A stretch of DNA of 64,000 nucleotides, from assembly GCF_002953135.1 (NCBI RefSeq), contig NZ_CP026372.1, positions 3,087,501 through 3,151,500 of the forward strand. The letters run 5' to 3'. Below the pieces are notes generated by a model. That model did no database searches, had not been told where the DNA came from, and saw nothing but the letters and a program-made list of their open reading frames with translations. The DNA comes from Sphingobium sp. SCG-1 (GTDB lineage Bacteria > Pseudomonadota > Alphaproteobacteria > Sphingomonadales > Sphingomonadaceae). Below, in pieces: positions 37,745 through 47,296 of the stretch (the first letter of the stretch is position 1; each line of letters opens with the position of its first letter). The position numbers were made by a program, and so were the translations under genes.

Positions 37745-38044
37745 TTTCATTACGGCATTCCTGCTCTTCAGCTTGGCATGCCGCTCTTGCCATCTTCGAA
37801 ACTGCCTGTGCCTTCACCTCCTCTTCAGCAGCGTCGAGTGCATAATCTTACCTGCCACTTGCAACAGCGCATCTAGATGTGAAACGGCTATGTGTCCCCC
37901 GACTTGGACGGACCACAGAACCACAAAGCGGTCAATGCAAGCGGCTCGCCTGCCTATGACATAGCCTCAACAAGGGCAACACCAAGCTGCCACACCTAAC
38001 GGCCCGGTTGCGGCGCTCACGTCATTGAATAAATGAAAAACAAC
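37745..38044. other. Spacer between the 3' ends of tRNA-Cys and tRNA-Gln
   Basis: Three hundred bases between two tRNAs whose 3' ends face each other. I see no gene, and no copy of either tRNA 3' end. The piece holds an AT-rich segment at its right end near 38020-38040 (AATAAATGAAAAAC), which may act as terminator for one tRNA transcript. Confidence 0.4.
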
Positions 38045-38119
38045 TGGCTGGGGCGGCAGGATTCGAACCTGCGCATGGCGGCATCAAAAGCCGCTGCCTT
38101 ACCGCTTGGCGACGCCCCA
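38045..38119 (-). tRNA. tRNA-Gln (TTG)
   Basis: On the minus strand TGGGGCG pairs with CGCCCCA; discriminator G and CCA are encoded. The anticodon loop reads TTTTGAT, giving anticodon TTG. D-arm GCCAAGCGGTAAGGC and T-arm GCAGGTTCGAATCCTGC are intact. Length 75. Confidence 0.95.
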
Positions 38120-38186
38120 ATCTGTGTACCTGATGGTCGGCGAGCTATAAGGCCCGAGCCGACGAAAGCAAGTCCCCAAGAACCAA

Positions 38187-39281
38187 TCAGCTAAGTCGTT
38201 TTACCCAGCTATATGGGTCAGGCGCTACGCCGCGCTGGATTGAGGTGAGTGCCTGACGCATGCGTTCGGTCAATTGGCCGGCCTGACCGCTACCTATCTC
38301 AAACTCACCGCCGGCAAAGCGCACTGTGCCGACCGGCGTCACTACAGCCGCTGTGCCGCAGGCGAACGTCTCCAGAAGGCGGCCGCTCTCCGCGTCCGCC
38401 CGCCAATCTTCGAAACTGTACGGTTCTTCGCGCACATCGAGGCCCTGATCGCGTGCAAGCGTCAGGATCGAATCGCGCGTGATACCGGGAAGGATAGTCC
38501 CAGTAAGCGGCGGCGTGACGATGGTGCCATCTTCGAAGACGAAGAACAGGTTCATGCCGCCGAGTTCCTCAACCCAGCGGCGTTCCGCAGCGTCTAGAAA
38601 CGCAACCTGATCGCATCCCTTCTCTGTCGCCTGTGCCTGTGCAACGAGGCTTGCGGCATAGTTGCCGCCACATTTGGCGGCTCCAGTGCCGCCCGGCGCG
38701 GCGCGACTGTAATCTTGCGAGACCCAAATTGAAATCGCCTTAGCTCCGCCTTTGAAGTATGCGCCGACCGATGATGCGATCACGACATATAGATATTCGT
38801 GTGCGGGGCGAACGCCCAAGAACACTTCGCTGGCAAACATAAATGGACGTAGATAGAGCGCACCGCCTTCGCTGGCGGGTATCCAGTCACGATCGATCTC
38901 CACAATCCGGCGAACAGACTTTAGGAAAAGATCCTCAGGTAATTCCGGCATTGCCATGCGGACAGCCGATTCTCTGAAGCGGCGCGCGTTCTCTTCCGGC
39001 CGGAACAGCGCCGTGGACCCGTCTGCCAGGCGATACGCCTTCATGCCTTCGAATATTTCCTGTGCGTAGTGCAAGACCGATGCTGCAGGGTCCATCGGAA
39101 TAGGCGCACGGGCCGTTACTTTCGCATCATGCCAGCCTTTGTCGATGGAATGCCGGATCGTGACCATGTGATCGGTAAAGACACGCCCAAAGCCGGGATC
39201 GGCCAGCAGGCTTGCCCGCACGTCGTCAGCAACCAAATTGGAGTGTGGTTCAATGCTGAAATCCAGTGTCGCCTGTGCCAT
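38187..39281 (-). CDS. ilvE: Branched-chain amino acid aminotransferase
   Basis: This PLP enzyme (fold type IV) makes Leu, Ile and Val from their keto acids or starts their breakdown. The 364-residue length fits the longer type II BCAT. The PLP Lys lies in TGAAKCGGNYAAS and the sugar-free YLRPFMFASEVFLG and QDYSRAAPGG segments are typical. It is divergent from a MarR-type regulator 93 bp away, which could control it. Confidence 0.95.
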   Translation of the reverse strand: MAQATLDFSIEPHSNLVADDVRASLLADPGFGRVFTDHMVTIRHSIDKGWHDAKVTARAPIPMDPAASVLHYAQEIFEGMKAYRLADGSTALFRPEENARRFRESAVRMAMPELPEDLFLKSVRRIVEIDRDWIPASEGGALYLRPFMFASEVFLGVRPAHEYLYVVIASSVGAYFKGGAKAISIWVSQDYSRAAPGGTGAAKCGGNYAASLVAQAQATEKGCDQVAFLDAAERRWVEELGGMNLFFVFEDGTIVTPPLTGTILPGITRDSILTLARDQGLDVREEPYSFEDWRADAESGRLLETFACGTAAVVTPVGTVRFAGGEFEIGSGQAGQLTERMRQALTSIQRGVAPDPYSWVKRLS

Positions 39282-39374
39282 TTCTTGGTGCCTTGATGTT
39301 GTATGAACCCAAGACGCAACGACATCCGGGTCGGGAGTTGCGGGAACCTAGTGCGCTGGTCTATATACGTCAAT

Positions 39375-39866
39375 ATGGCTGTCCCATCACCTCCTGCATC
39401 GCCACTGTTTCTCCGTGAAGATGAAGTCCGCCGGGGAGTGGAGCTTCTGTATTTTGGATACAGCAACCTAACAAACTCGATAGATTCAGGGCTGGCGGTG
39501 ATTGGCCTTGGTCGGGCGCATCACCGGGCATTATACTTCATTTCGCGCCAGCCCGATCTTACGGTAAGCGAATTATTGAGGCTCTTGGCGATCACCAAAC
39601 AGTCGTTGGGGCGCGTCCTCACCGAACTGATCGAGCGGGAATATATAGAAACTCGGGCGGGAACCCGCGATCGGCGGCAAAAGCTTTTGAAATTGACACC
39701 AAGTGGCACCGCGCTGGAAGCAGAACTGTTTCGCGCCCTTCGCGAAAAGATGGCGGCGGCCTATACTCAGGCGGGCCAAGGCTCAGTGACCGGATTCTGG
39801 CGCGTGCTGGAGGGATTGATCCCTGCAGAGGATTTGTCGATGGTTGCCAGTCTGCGGTCAGGCTGA
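39375..39866 (+). CDS. MarR family transcriptional regulator
   Basis: The winged helix-turn-helix of about 163 residues has the core LGRAHHRALYFISRQPDLTVSELLRLLAITKQSLGRVLTELIEREYIETRAGTRDRRQKLLKLT, with the wing Asp-Arg-Arg. It should bind as a dimer near its own promoter. The start at ATG 39375 is preferred over the longer frame from 39303 because the MAVPSPPAS start leads into the dimer helix. Divergent from ilvE, which is its likely target; ligand unknown. Confidence 0.85.
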   Translation: MAVPSPPASPLFLREDEVRRGVELLYFGYSNLTNSIDSGLAVIGLGRAHHRALYFISRQPDLTVSELLRLLAITKQSLGRVLTELIEREYIETRAGTRDRRQKLLKLTPSGTALEAELFRALREKMAAAYTQAGQGSVTGFWRVLEGLIPAEDLSMVASLRSG

Positions 39867-39947
39867 CCGCTATCGGTCGTCCGCGATCTATGAAACCAAA
39901 GTCGTCTTGAACAATTGACAACGTACAATCGTCGGATGGGAACAGAC

Positions 39948-40259
39948 ATGCGTAAAACCTTCATCATCGGCCTTGGTGCATTTGCTGCGCTCGGCCTGTC
40001 TGCTTGCAGCGAAAAGGCGCAGGACAGCGTCGAGCAGGCTGGCGACGCGGTCGGCAACGATCTTGAGCGGGGCATCAACAATGCCGATGACAAGCTAGCA
40101 GAGGGCGCGGACAAGGTCGGCAGCGCAATCGATAATGCCGGTCACGACATAAGCGCGGCCGCAAGTAGGGCGGGCGATGACGCAAAGAACACCGCGAAAG
40201 ACGCCAGGAAAGATATGGGCAATACCTTGGAAAAGACGGGGCGGGACATTAAGGACTGA
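39948..40259 (+). CDS. Small lipoprotein with amphipathic repeats
   Basis: A signal peptide ends in the lipobox LSAC near residue 20. The 80-residue mature part is charged with an imperfect 11-residue pattern (DAVGNDLERGI, DKLAEGADKVGSAI, DNAGHDISAAA) likely to form amphipathic helices, similar in style to stress-induced lipoproteins. The chosen start ATG 39948 has GGGAA upstream; an earlier Met at 39936 also exists. It lies downstream of the MarR gene, but after 81 bp. Function unknown. Confidence 0.7.
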   Translation: MRKTFIIGLGAFAALGLSACSEKAQDSVEQAGDAVGNDLERGINNADDKLAEGADKVGSAIDNAGHDISAAASRAGDDAKNTAKDARKDMGNTLEKTGRDIKD

Positions 40260-40325
40260 CAACCGATAAGATCAACCGGCCATTAGTTCCTTGACGGAGC
40301 CGCTTGCTGATAGGAGGACGGCGGC

Positions 40326-41174
40326 ATGTCGGAAGGCCGCATCTCCTCTTTGAATTCCAGGCCTATCCTCCTGCTAGGGAAGGCCGAACTTGCGCTTATC
40401 GGCATCACGGTGCTGTGGGGCGCTACGTTCCTGATTGTGCAGACGGCGCTGGCAGATAGCGGGCCTTTGTTTTTCGTCGGACTGCGGTTTGCCACTGCGG
40501 CGGTCATCACCATCGTTATTTCACGCGGTGCTCTGACTAAGATCGCGCGCAAGGAACTGATTGCGGGGTCATCCATCGGCGCGGGAATATTCCTGGGGTA
40601 CACCCTCCAAACTTGGGGGCTGCAATATATCCCTAGTAGTACTTCCGCCTTCATCACAGCTGCCTACGTTCCGCTCGTGCCCATTCTGCAGTGGCTGATA
40701 CTCCGGCGGCGGCCGCATCTGATGAGTTGGATCGGTGTTCTTTTGGCATTTCTAGGGCTGGTGCTTCTCGCTGGGCCGCAGCCTGGCGTTGCGCCCGGTC
40801 GAGGTGAGATGCTGACGCTCATCAGCACGCTCGCCATTGCGGGTGAAATCGTACTTATCAGCAGGTGGGCCAACGAAGTCGATGCGTTGCGCGTAACGAT
40901 CGTGCAACTCGCGGTGACAGCGCTGCTGGCCTTCACATTTATGGTGCCGATGAGGGAGCATGTGCCAACCTTTTCCTGGCTGCTGGTCAGTTGCGCGTGC
41001 GGTTTGGGTGTGATGAGCGCCGTCATTCAGTTGGTGATGAATTGGGCGCAGCGGACGGTTTCTGCGACGCGCGCCACGTTGATCTACGCCGGTGAACCGA
41101 TCTGGGCAGGGGTCGTCGGCCGCATTGCGGGTGAGCTCAGCCGAACGATTGTCATTGCGCACCTCTGCTCCTAG
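40326..41174 (+). CDS. EamA/DMT transporter with altered C terminus
   Basis: Ten helices would be expected from two EamA repeats. About nine are visible in the 282-residue product, from LGKAELALIGITVLWGATFL to RATLIYAGEPIWAGVVGRIAGE. After that point the usual last hydrophobic helix is replaced by a short polar end (LSRTIVIAHLCS). Other frames past the stop do not restore a clear helix. It is therefore likely a clipped gene at the edge of a decaying region. EamA carriers move metabolites and drugs; substrate cannot be predicted and activity is doubtful. Confidence 0.75.
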   Translation: MSEGRISSLNSRPILLLGKAELALIGITVLWGATFLIVQTALADSGPLFFVGLRFATAAVITIVISRGALTKIARKELIAGSSIGAGIFLGYTLQTWGLQYIPSSTSAFITAAYVPLVPILQWLILRRRPHLMSWIGVLLAFLGLVLLAGPQPGVAPGRGEMLTLISTLAIAGEIVLISRWANEVDALRVTIVQLAVTALLAFTFMVPMREHVPTFSWLLVSCACGLGVMSAVIQLVMNWAQRTVSATRATLIYAGEPIWAGVVGRIAGELSRTIVIAHLCS

Positions 41175-42239
41175 CTACCCCTTCCTGCCTCCATATCGCG
41201 CTACGAGTGACTTAGAATCAGGGACGGCCGGCAGCAGCACGCGTGATGCATTGATCGACAGCGATATCCTCTCTGATGGCACCGGGCGATTTCACCAGGG
41301 CAGCGCCTGCGAGGGCGGATCGCCGCAGCCAGACGAACGCCTTTGCCATGCCGAACGCGTGGGTCAGGTAGGCATTGGCACGGTCGTCGCGGCGCCAGCG
41401 CACCGCTTTCTCTGTAATATCCGACGTGGAAGCCATCGAAGACTAGGCGAGGGCGCTACACTGCGGAAATAAGGACAGCTACTTCCTCCAGCCCTACTCT
41501 CACTCGATCCGCTAGAACGACTGTCAGCGGTGGTGGACTTCTAGATTTTCCGTCAGCCACGGGTGGCTGCTTTGCGTCACCAATTCGGCGCAAGGATAGT
41601 CGGCCACCGTTCGACTCGGTGCTGATGTTGAAGATTCTATCGCTGCAGGCACTTTATTCGCTATCGGAAGAGGCCACCGAGTTCCAGATCAAGGATCGGC
41701 TGTCATTCCAGCGATTACTGGAGATCGGTCTCGATGGCGCAGTGCCCGATGCGACCAAGGTCTGATTGATTGTATATGGCGAGCGGCACTCGAACAGCAG
41801 GATGCCGGCGGCGGCGGAGATACGCCCAAAGCTGTAGATTAAGCCATGATCGCAGCGAACGAATGCAGTGGCGTAGCGGCGCCGCATCAGGAGGCTATCA
41901 AATCGGCAATTGATGTCATCGGACGTTTGCGGGCGCAGGGAGTACAGATTATTTCGGTCGCGGCAAGTGATGTTGCAGCAACACCGAAGTCCCAATGCGC
42001 TGAAGTTGTATTCATCGCCACGTCTTCAACTTAACTGGCAAGTAGCCGCTTCCGAGATTACAGGCATGAAGGTCAGCTTTAGTCGACGGACAAGTGGCAG
42101 CTTCTAACTGAGCAATCGACGATCCGGACGACCGAAGGGTACCAAACGGTCAAACGACCGTCGTGGTTCTAGCGCCAGAAAGGCCGAGCGGACCCCATTC
42201 AGCAGCGGCACGTTAAGTTCTGATCGAGGAGATTGGAAC
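41175..42239. other. Decayed region with transposase remnant
   Basis: About 1.07 kb with no convincing intact gene apart from weak small frames (41218-41436 minus, 72 codons; 41846-42034 plus, 62 codons), neither with a good ribosome-binding site. A piece of an IS5-type transposase is present (41586-41765). A short inverted repeat ACGGTC-AAAC-GACCGT lies at 42146-42161. The stretch looks like the residue of past insertion and deletion events. Confidence 0.5.
41586..41765 (+). pseudogene. IS5-family transposase N-terminal remnant
   Basis: One open frame of 60 codons reads RPPFDSVLMLKILSLQALYS, then SEEATEFQIKDRLSFQRLLE and a GLDGAVPDATKV end. This matches the conserved N-terminal block of IS5 transposases that precedes the DDE domain. 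The frame stops at 41763-41765 and the catalytic part is gone. Upstream codons are diverged and there are no visible terminal repeats. Confidence 0.8.
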
Positions 42240-42392
42240 ATGCAGCCAGACAGCCACCTACACAGCCAGGAGCAACCACCCGCGCCTAATCGTCACGAGA
42301 GGCGGAAAGCCAAGGCTCTGGAGAAACGCCCCAAACAGCGGACCTGTGGATGCGGGGCAGCCCATCATTTCGAGGCGCGTCCTGATAGTTAG
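42240..42392 (+). CDS. Micro-protein with a CxC motif, 50 aa
   Basis: The frame from ATG 42240 gives MQPDSHLHSQEQPPAPNRHE, a basic stretch, then TCGCGAAHHF and a short tail. GAGGAGATT lies about nine bases before the ATG. A Pro/His-rich start and the CxC-xx-HH cluster suggest metal binding, but this is inference. It lies in the gap before the BLUF gene. Confidence 0.45.
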   Translation: MQPDSHLHSQEQPPAPNRHERRKAKALEKRPKQRTCGCGAAHHFEARPDS

Positions 42393-42605
42393 TCTTCTAA
42401 GCCGCGCATCAAAAAAAGAGCCGGCCCTTACGAACCGACCCTCATTCACTCTGATAGGGACCAAAGTTGCGCCTATAGAGCACGAGGGGTCTTAAGGTTC
42501 CGTGCCAAATCAAAGTTAATGCTGTCAAACATCTTGCCTAACTTGATGCATCTTAAGGACCCCTTCCGTGATGGCCGCTATCTAGGGCCCGCGAAAGGGG
42601 AAGCT

Positions 42606-42995
42606 ATGCGTCAGATTGTCTACTTGAGTAAGGCGACCATCGCTGGCGACGAGGCGGACCTGGCAGCGATCTTCGACCAATCCCGGCACAACAACGCGAT
42701 TGACGGGGTCACGGGGCTCCTCTGGTTTGAAGGCGGATGGTTCCTTCAGGCCTTTGAGGGACCAGCCGAAAGCGTCGCGCCTACCTTTGCTCGCATCAGG
42801 GCAGACACCCGCCACACGAACATTACGATCCTGGTAGATCGACCGATTTCCCAGCGTGAGTTTGGCACATGGACGATGGGGCGTTTTCGTCCAGGCGAGG
42901 AAGCAGATGACGATGCCAAGATGAAACGGCTGCTTATCAATGCCACGGATGAGGTGTCTGGCCTTTTCCTGAAGATGCTGGAGAGGACCACCTAG
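42606..42995 (+). CDS. BLUF-domain blue-light photoreceptor
   Basis: The 129-residue protein is a single BLUF domain binding FAD. The photoactive Tyr6, Asn30 and Gln48 are present with the same spacing (24 and 42 residues) as Tyr21, Asn45 and Gln63 of AppA. Family segments are IVYLS, NNAIDGVTGLLWFEGGWFLQAFEGP, and DTRHTNITIL. The C-terminal helices for partner contact follow. It is convergent with the large hybrid kinase. I prefer ATG 42606 over the longer frame from 42519. Short BLUF proteins act through partners; the kinase is a candidate by location only. Confidence 0.93.
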   Translation: MRQIVYLSKATIAGDEADLAAIFDQSRHNNAIDGVTGLLWFEGGWFLQAFEGPAESVAPTFARIRADTRHTNITILVDRPISQREFGTWTMGRFRPGEEADDDAKMKRLLINATDEVSGLFLKMLERTT

Positions 42996-43169
42996 CGCCT
43001 GATGTCCGATCAGATCAGGGCCTATTCTTCCGAACCTGTTGGGGCCAGCGCGCGCCGAAAGGTTGCCGTTCACCGCCTTTACGCACAACCTACTACGTCT
43101 ATCGAACCGATCTCAATTACGTCAGCCGAGCGATGCCGCCCCCATGTTGCTGACGTTGGCCATACCCAT

Positions 43170-46100
43170 TCAGTGGGTCTTTATAGCGGCTAGACAAGCT
43201 TCGAGTTCTGCGCTTCTGAAGGGCTTCGTGAGCCGCGGTAGGTCAGGCGCGATGCCCTCTGCCTCAGCGTAACCTGAGACGATCAGTACGGGCAAATGGG
43301 GAAGCGTTTCACGTAACCTCCGCGCAAGATCAACGCCACTCAAACCTGGCATGAGATGATCACTGACAAGTAGATCAGGTACTAGTCCCTGGCTGACGAG
43401 TGCCAGCGCGGCCTCACCGGAAGTCGCCTGCCTTACCTGGTAACCGAACTCCTCGAGCATGTCGGCTGTGCTCTCCCGCACAAACTCCTCATCATCGACA
43501 AGCAACGCCAAGCCGTGAGCCTCGCCAAGAGAGGATGAGACAGAAGAGATGTCCTCGATACCGGCGACCACCGCACTGATAGGAAGCCAAAGTTCGACAT
43601 TGGTGCCAACTTCCGGCCGGCTCTGGATGATGAGAGCGCCACCAAGCTGCGCGGCTAGGCCGTGCGCCATCGACAGCCCCAGTCCCGTACCCTTGCCAAT
43701 CCCCTTGGTGGAGAAAAAGGGTTCCACAGCGCGAGCGAGAGTGGCCTCGTCCATGCCCATCCCTGTGTCAGCAACGGATAACCGGACGTAATGACCCCGT
43801 CTCAGATCGCCGCGTGGCGCGCGAATGCTCTCTCGGGTCGCGCTGATGCGCAGCGTACCCCCGTTTGGCATGGCATCACGCGCATTCACACCCAGGTTCA
43901 GGAGGGCCATTTCCAGCTGATTGGGATCGGCCTTTGCCGGCGGCAGGTCCTCCGCCACCTCCACCACGACGCGAACCTGCGGCCCGGTGGTACTGCCGAG
44001 CAAGTCGGCCATGCCTTCCACCAGCCGGCGTATGTCAACAGCGCTGGCTTGAAGGGGCTGGCGACGCGCGAACGCAAGCAGGCGTTGGACAAGCGTCTTG
44101 GCACGATCAGCAGATTGTATCGCTCCTGCGATCAGCCGCTGCTCGCGCTCGCCGCCTAAGCTGCGTCGCTGAAGCAGATCGAGCGAGCCCACGATTGGCG
44201 TCAGCAGATTGTTGAAGTCGTGTGCCACTCCGCCGGTCAGCGCCCCCATCGCCTCCAACTTTTGACTTTGCCTCAGCTGTTCGTGCGCCTGCTCGAGTTC
44301 AACCGTACGCTCGGTGACACGACTCTCGAGCGTATCGGCCAATTCACGAAGGTCCTCCTCCGCGCGGCGTGCGTCTGTAACATCTGTGCAAGCACCAATA
44401 TAACCGAGGAACGTGCCATCTTCGGCGAAACGGGGAACACCTACATCGTCGAGGATACGGTATGTGCCATCATGCTGGCGTAACCGATAGTCCATCCGAA
44501 AAGGTTCACGATTGTCGAACGCCGCATTATAGGTGGAAACGCAGCGGTCAAAGTCGTCCGCGTGCACACCCTCAGCCCAGCCATAGCCGTACTCTTCCTC
44601 CATTGTGCGTCCGGTAAACTCGAGCCAGGGCCGATTGAACCAGGTGCACGCCTTGGTGGTATCAGAAATCCAGATGAGGACAGGTGCGGCATCTGCGATG
44701 TCGCGGAACCGTGCCTCGCTTTCGCGCAATGCCGCCTCGCCGCGCTTTGCGTCCGTAATATCGGTATTTACTGCCACAGCGGCGATCACGTGCCCATCAA
44801 CAGTCACGGGCGCCGCTGCACAGCGAACGACCCGGTCCTCTCCCGTTAATCGGTGCCGCACACGCACATTCTGTACGATCCGTTCACCCCTGAAAGCACG
44901 AGTGAAGGCCTGACCCTCCACAGAGATGAGCACCCCGGTCTCAGCATCGCGCGTCTCTATCTCTTCGGCCAAGGCGGCAACGCGGCGGTTGAGTTCCTCG
45001 CGACTGGTAAAACCCAATTGGTCGAGCGCGTGCTGATTGGCCAAGGTTATGCCTTCGCCTGTACCGATGTAGACGGCGTCAGGCATGCTCTCGAGAACGG
45101 CTTGCATTTCGGCGGCCTTGCGCTCGGCTTGCGACAGGGACTTTTGAAGCCTAGCCCTGTTTTCCTGAAGCTCAGCCTCTGCCGCCTTCTGCTCTGTCAT
45201 ATCCTGCACTTCAATAACCGTGCCGATAGGCTCACCCGCTTCGTTGCGAACGGGACTCGCGGTGAATGCGACGGGGATAAAGCGACCACTTTTATGAACG
45301 AAGACTTCCTCACCCTGCTGCCGACCCACGCTTGGGGAGACCCCGTCAATCGGGCATTCGTGCGATGGGTAGCGAGAACCATCTGGTCGCGTGTGGTGGA
45401 TGACGTCGTGCAGGTGATTACCTCGGGTTTCATCGAGCGAAAACCCGGTGAGCGCCTCGGCGGCGGGGTTCATGTACTGGCAGCGATGATCGCTATCCAT
45501 GAGGAAGATCGACACGGACGCGTTGTCCAGCAAAGCGCTCAGGCGTCGAGATGTCTCTTGCAGGTGCGCCTCTGCCCGCGCCTGCTCGACGGCCGCCCGA
45601 ATGCGCTCGGCAAACTCCTCGACGAGTCCGATCTCGTCGGCTGACCATGTCCTTGGGATGAGATTGTGGATGGCAAGTACTGCGACCAGCCTTCCGGCTT
45701 TCACCAGTGGGATATTGAGGAAGCTGGCGATGGACAATTTCGCGAATGCGGAGAGTGCCTCCGGCGAGGACGTGCGCGGGTCTTGTCTTACATCGGCAAT
45801 AGCAACACGCTCACCGCGCATGAGATCAGCGGCGAAAGCCGGGCCAAAGTCAACGAGCCGGTGACGACCTGCGTTGCTCGCCATCGCACCGCTGTTCCAT
45901 TCCCGTTCGATCGAGACGGTCTCGCCGTCCGCATCGACTTCGGCATAAGCGACCTGCGCCACGTTCATGTGGAGCCCCAAAGCCTCGGAAGCGGCAGAAA
46001 CGATATCAATCGGATCAGCGAGATCACGCAGGCGCTCTTCCAGAGCCAGGCGGAACGTCCGACGCCGGTCGCTGAGCACCTGCTCAGTGATTTCGAGGCA

Positions 46101-46568
46101 AGGGCAAAAGAAGCCTGCAACTGCACCACTCTCATCACGCACCGGCGTGTAGGAGAAGGAGAAGTGCGTCTCTTCGGGAAAACCCTTCCGCAGCATGATG
46201 AGTGTGATGTCGTCCATCTGCACGGGCCGGCCAGCATAGGCTTCCTCGACGATGGGCACGAGTTCCGGGCGGATTTCGGACCAGACCTCAAGGAAATCGC
46301 GCCCCAACGCCGAAGGATGTTTGTCTGCCAGGATTTCAGAATAAGCATCATTGTAGAGAAGCGTGCGTTCCCACCCCCAGGCGACAAACATAGGCTGGTT
46401 GGATCCAAGCATTACGCTTACAAGTGTTTTCAACGGCTGCGGCCAACTCGTGGGTAGCCCAAGCGGGGATGATGCCCAGGCATGGCCGCGCATGCTTGCA
46501 CCCATTTCACCATCGGCAATTAGAAAATCAGGAACGCTCGCCCGAGCTATATCGTCACGAGTCGACAT
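43170..46568 (-). CDS. Large PAS/GAF hybrid histidine kinase
   Basis: The 1132-residue protein has, in order, a PAS-like domain with NDAYSEILADKHPSALGR, a GAF domain (near 190-340), three further PAS modules (ESARF-type start at DIADAAPVLIWISDT), and a coiled linker. A HisKA box GGVAHDFNNLLT follows (His783), then N-box NLGVNARDAMPNGG, DTGMGMDEATLA and GKGTGLGLSMAHG, and a receiver with DLLVSDHLMPGLSG. No membrane helices are visible, so it is probably cytoplasmic. The GAF lacks an obvious bilin-binding Cys. It converges with the BLUF gene and may be light- or redox-linked; this is inference. Confidence 0.92.
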   Translation of the reverse strand: MSTRDDIARASVPDFLIADGEMGASMRGHAWASSPLGLPTSWPQPLKTLVSVMLGSNQPMFVAWGWERTLLYNDAYSEILADKHPSALGRDFLEVWSEIRPELVPIVEEAYAGRPVQMDDITLIMLRKGFPEETHFSFSYTPVRDESGAVAGFFCPCLEITEQVLSDRRRTFRLALEERLRDLADPIDIVSAASEALGLHMNVAQVAYAEVDADGETVSIEREWNSGAMASNAGRHRLVDFGPAFAADLMRGERVAIADVRQDPRTSSPEALSAFAKLSIASFLNIPLVKAGRLVAVLAIHNLIPRTWSADEIGLVEEFAERIRAAVEQARAEAHLQETSRRLSALLDNASVSIFLMDSDHRCQYMNPAAEALTGFSLDETRGNHLHDVIHHTRPDGSRYPSHECPIDGVSPSVGRQQGEEVFVHKSGRFIPVAFTASPVRNEAGEPIGTVIEVQDMTEQKAAEAELQENRARLQKSLSQAERKAAEMQAVLESMPDAVYIGTGEGITLANQHALDQLGFTSREELNRRVAALAEEIETRDAETGVLISVEGQAFTRAFRGERIVQNVRVRHRLTGEDRVVRCAAAPVTVDGHVIAAVAVNTDITDAKRGEAALRESEARFRDIADAAPVLIWISDTTKACTWFNRPWLEFTGRTMEEEYGYGWAEGVHADDFDRCVSTYNAAFDNREPFRMDYRLRQHDGTYRILDDVGVPRFAEDGTFLGYIGACTDVTDARRAEEDLRELADTLESRVTERTVELEQAHEQLRQSQKLEAMGALTGGVAHDFNNLLTPIVGSLDLLQRRSLGGEREQRLIAGAIQSADRAKTLVQRLLAFARRQPLQASAVDIRRLVEGMADLLGSTTGPQVRVVVEVAEDLPPAKADPNQLEMALLNLGVNARDAMPNGGTLRISATRESIRAPRGDLRRGHYVRLSVADTGMGMDEATLARAVEPFFSTKGIGKGTGLGLSMAHGLAAQLGGALIIQSRPEVGTNVELWLPISAVVAGIEDISSVSSSLGEAHGLALLVDDEEFVRESTADMLEEFGYQVRQATSGEAALALVSQGLVPDLLVSDHLMPGLSGVDLARRLRETLPHLPVLIVSGYAEAEGIAPDLPRLTKPFRSAELEACLAAIKTH

Positions 46569-47296
46569 CCGAGTGAATTACTTTCTCTTTAGTGTGGCTA
46601 AACCCGCGTTGAACCCACATTAAATTCGCAGGAGCCGCTCTCTACATCTCAGCATAGTTTATGCCCAATGATGCGGAAAGTCATTGAAGTTGGACGATGT
46701 TTAACGGATCCGGTCTGTAACTGCCACTCTCAACTTGAGATTCCTTGGACCGCAAAGTCTTCGTTGCGTTGTTCGGCCAGAGCAGGGACTTCTAGAACGC
46801 CAGTGGCAGATCAAAGACATCGCGCGGTTGCCCGCCGTTGCGCGCTTCGGCGTCATCATCCGGTTTCCGTGCCAAGTGCCTTATGCTCTCCATCGTTCTC
46901 CTGATCTTCCCAGCTTCCAGTAGCTTTGTGGCTTTGCTCCAACAACATCTCGGCTCCTGTAGCCATGCCGAGATCGTCCAAGCGTAATTGCCTGCTCTCG
47001 CGATCCGAACGAGTATTGAAGCGCCAGGATCCCTCCAGTCACGCGGACGAGGAAGAATAAAACCAGAGGATTCGTAAGTTTATAGTCACGCAGCGCAGGC
47101 TTGACGTGCTTGATCTCGTTCACGGGGAGAGCCATTGGAAAAGTATCCCACAATTGGGCTGCGGCTCCCCAAAAAGAACGCCTGATTCGTCGAACTGTCC
47201 TGGTCGTCTATGAACTGCCTTGAACGAACATCGACCTGATAATTCCTTCTTAAAAAGGGATTGTCGGTGTCACAGAACCGTCTTGGAACGAAACAT
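46569..47296. other. Gene-poor stretch between the hybrid kinase and tRNA-Ile
   Basis: Several short open frames are present, none with both a plausible product and a ribosome-binding site; a 90-codon minus frame (46881-47153) is the longest. The left part should hold the kinase promoter. I see no copy of the tRNA-Ile 3' end here. Decayed or regulatory content is possible. Confidence 0.45.

Noticed and set aside
37530..37964. 144-codon plus-strand open frame
   Set aside because: It reads straight through tRNA-Cys.
42146..42161. Inverted repeat ACGGTC-AAAC-GACCGT
   Set aside because: Too short and isolated, with no T-run and no adjacent promoter to call it a terminator or operator.
46881..47153. 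90-codon minus-strand frame before tRNA-Ile
   Set aside because: Product is not convincing, no ribosome-binding site; another frame in the same place looks equally protein-like.
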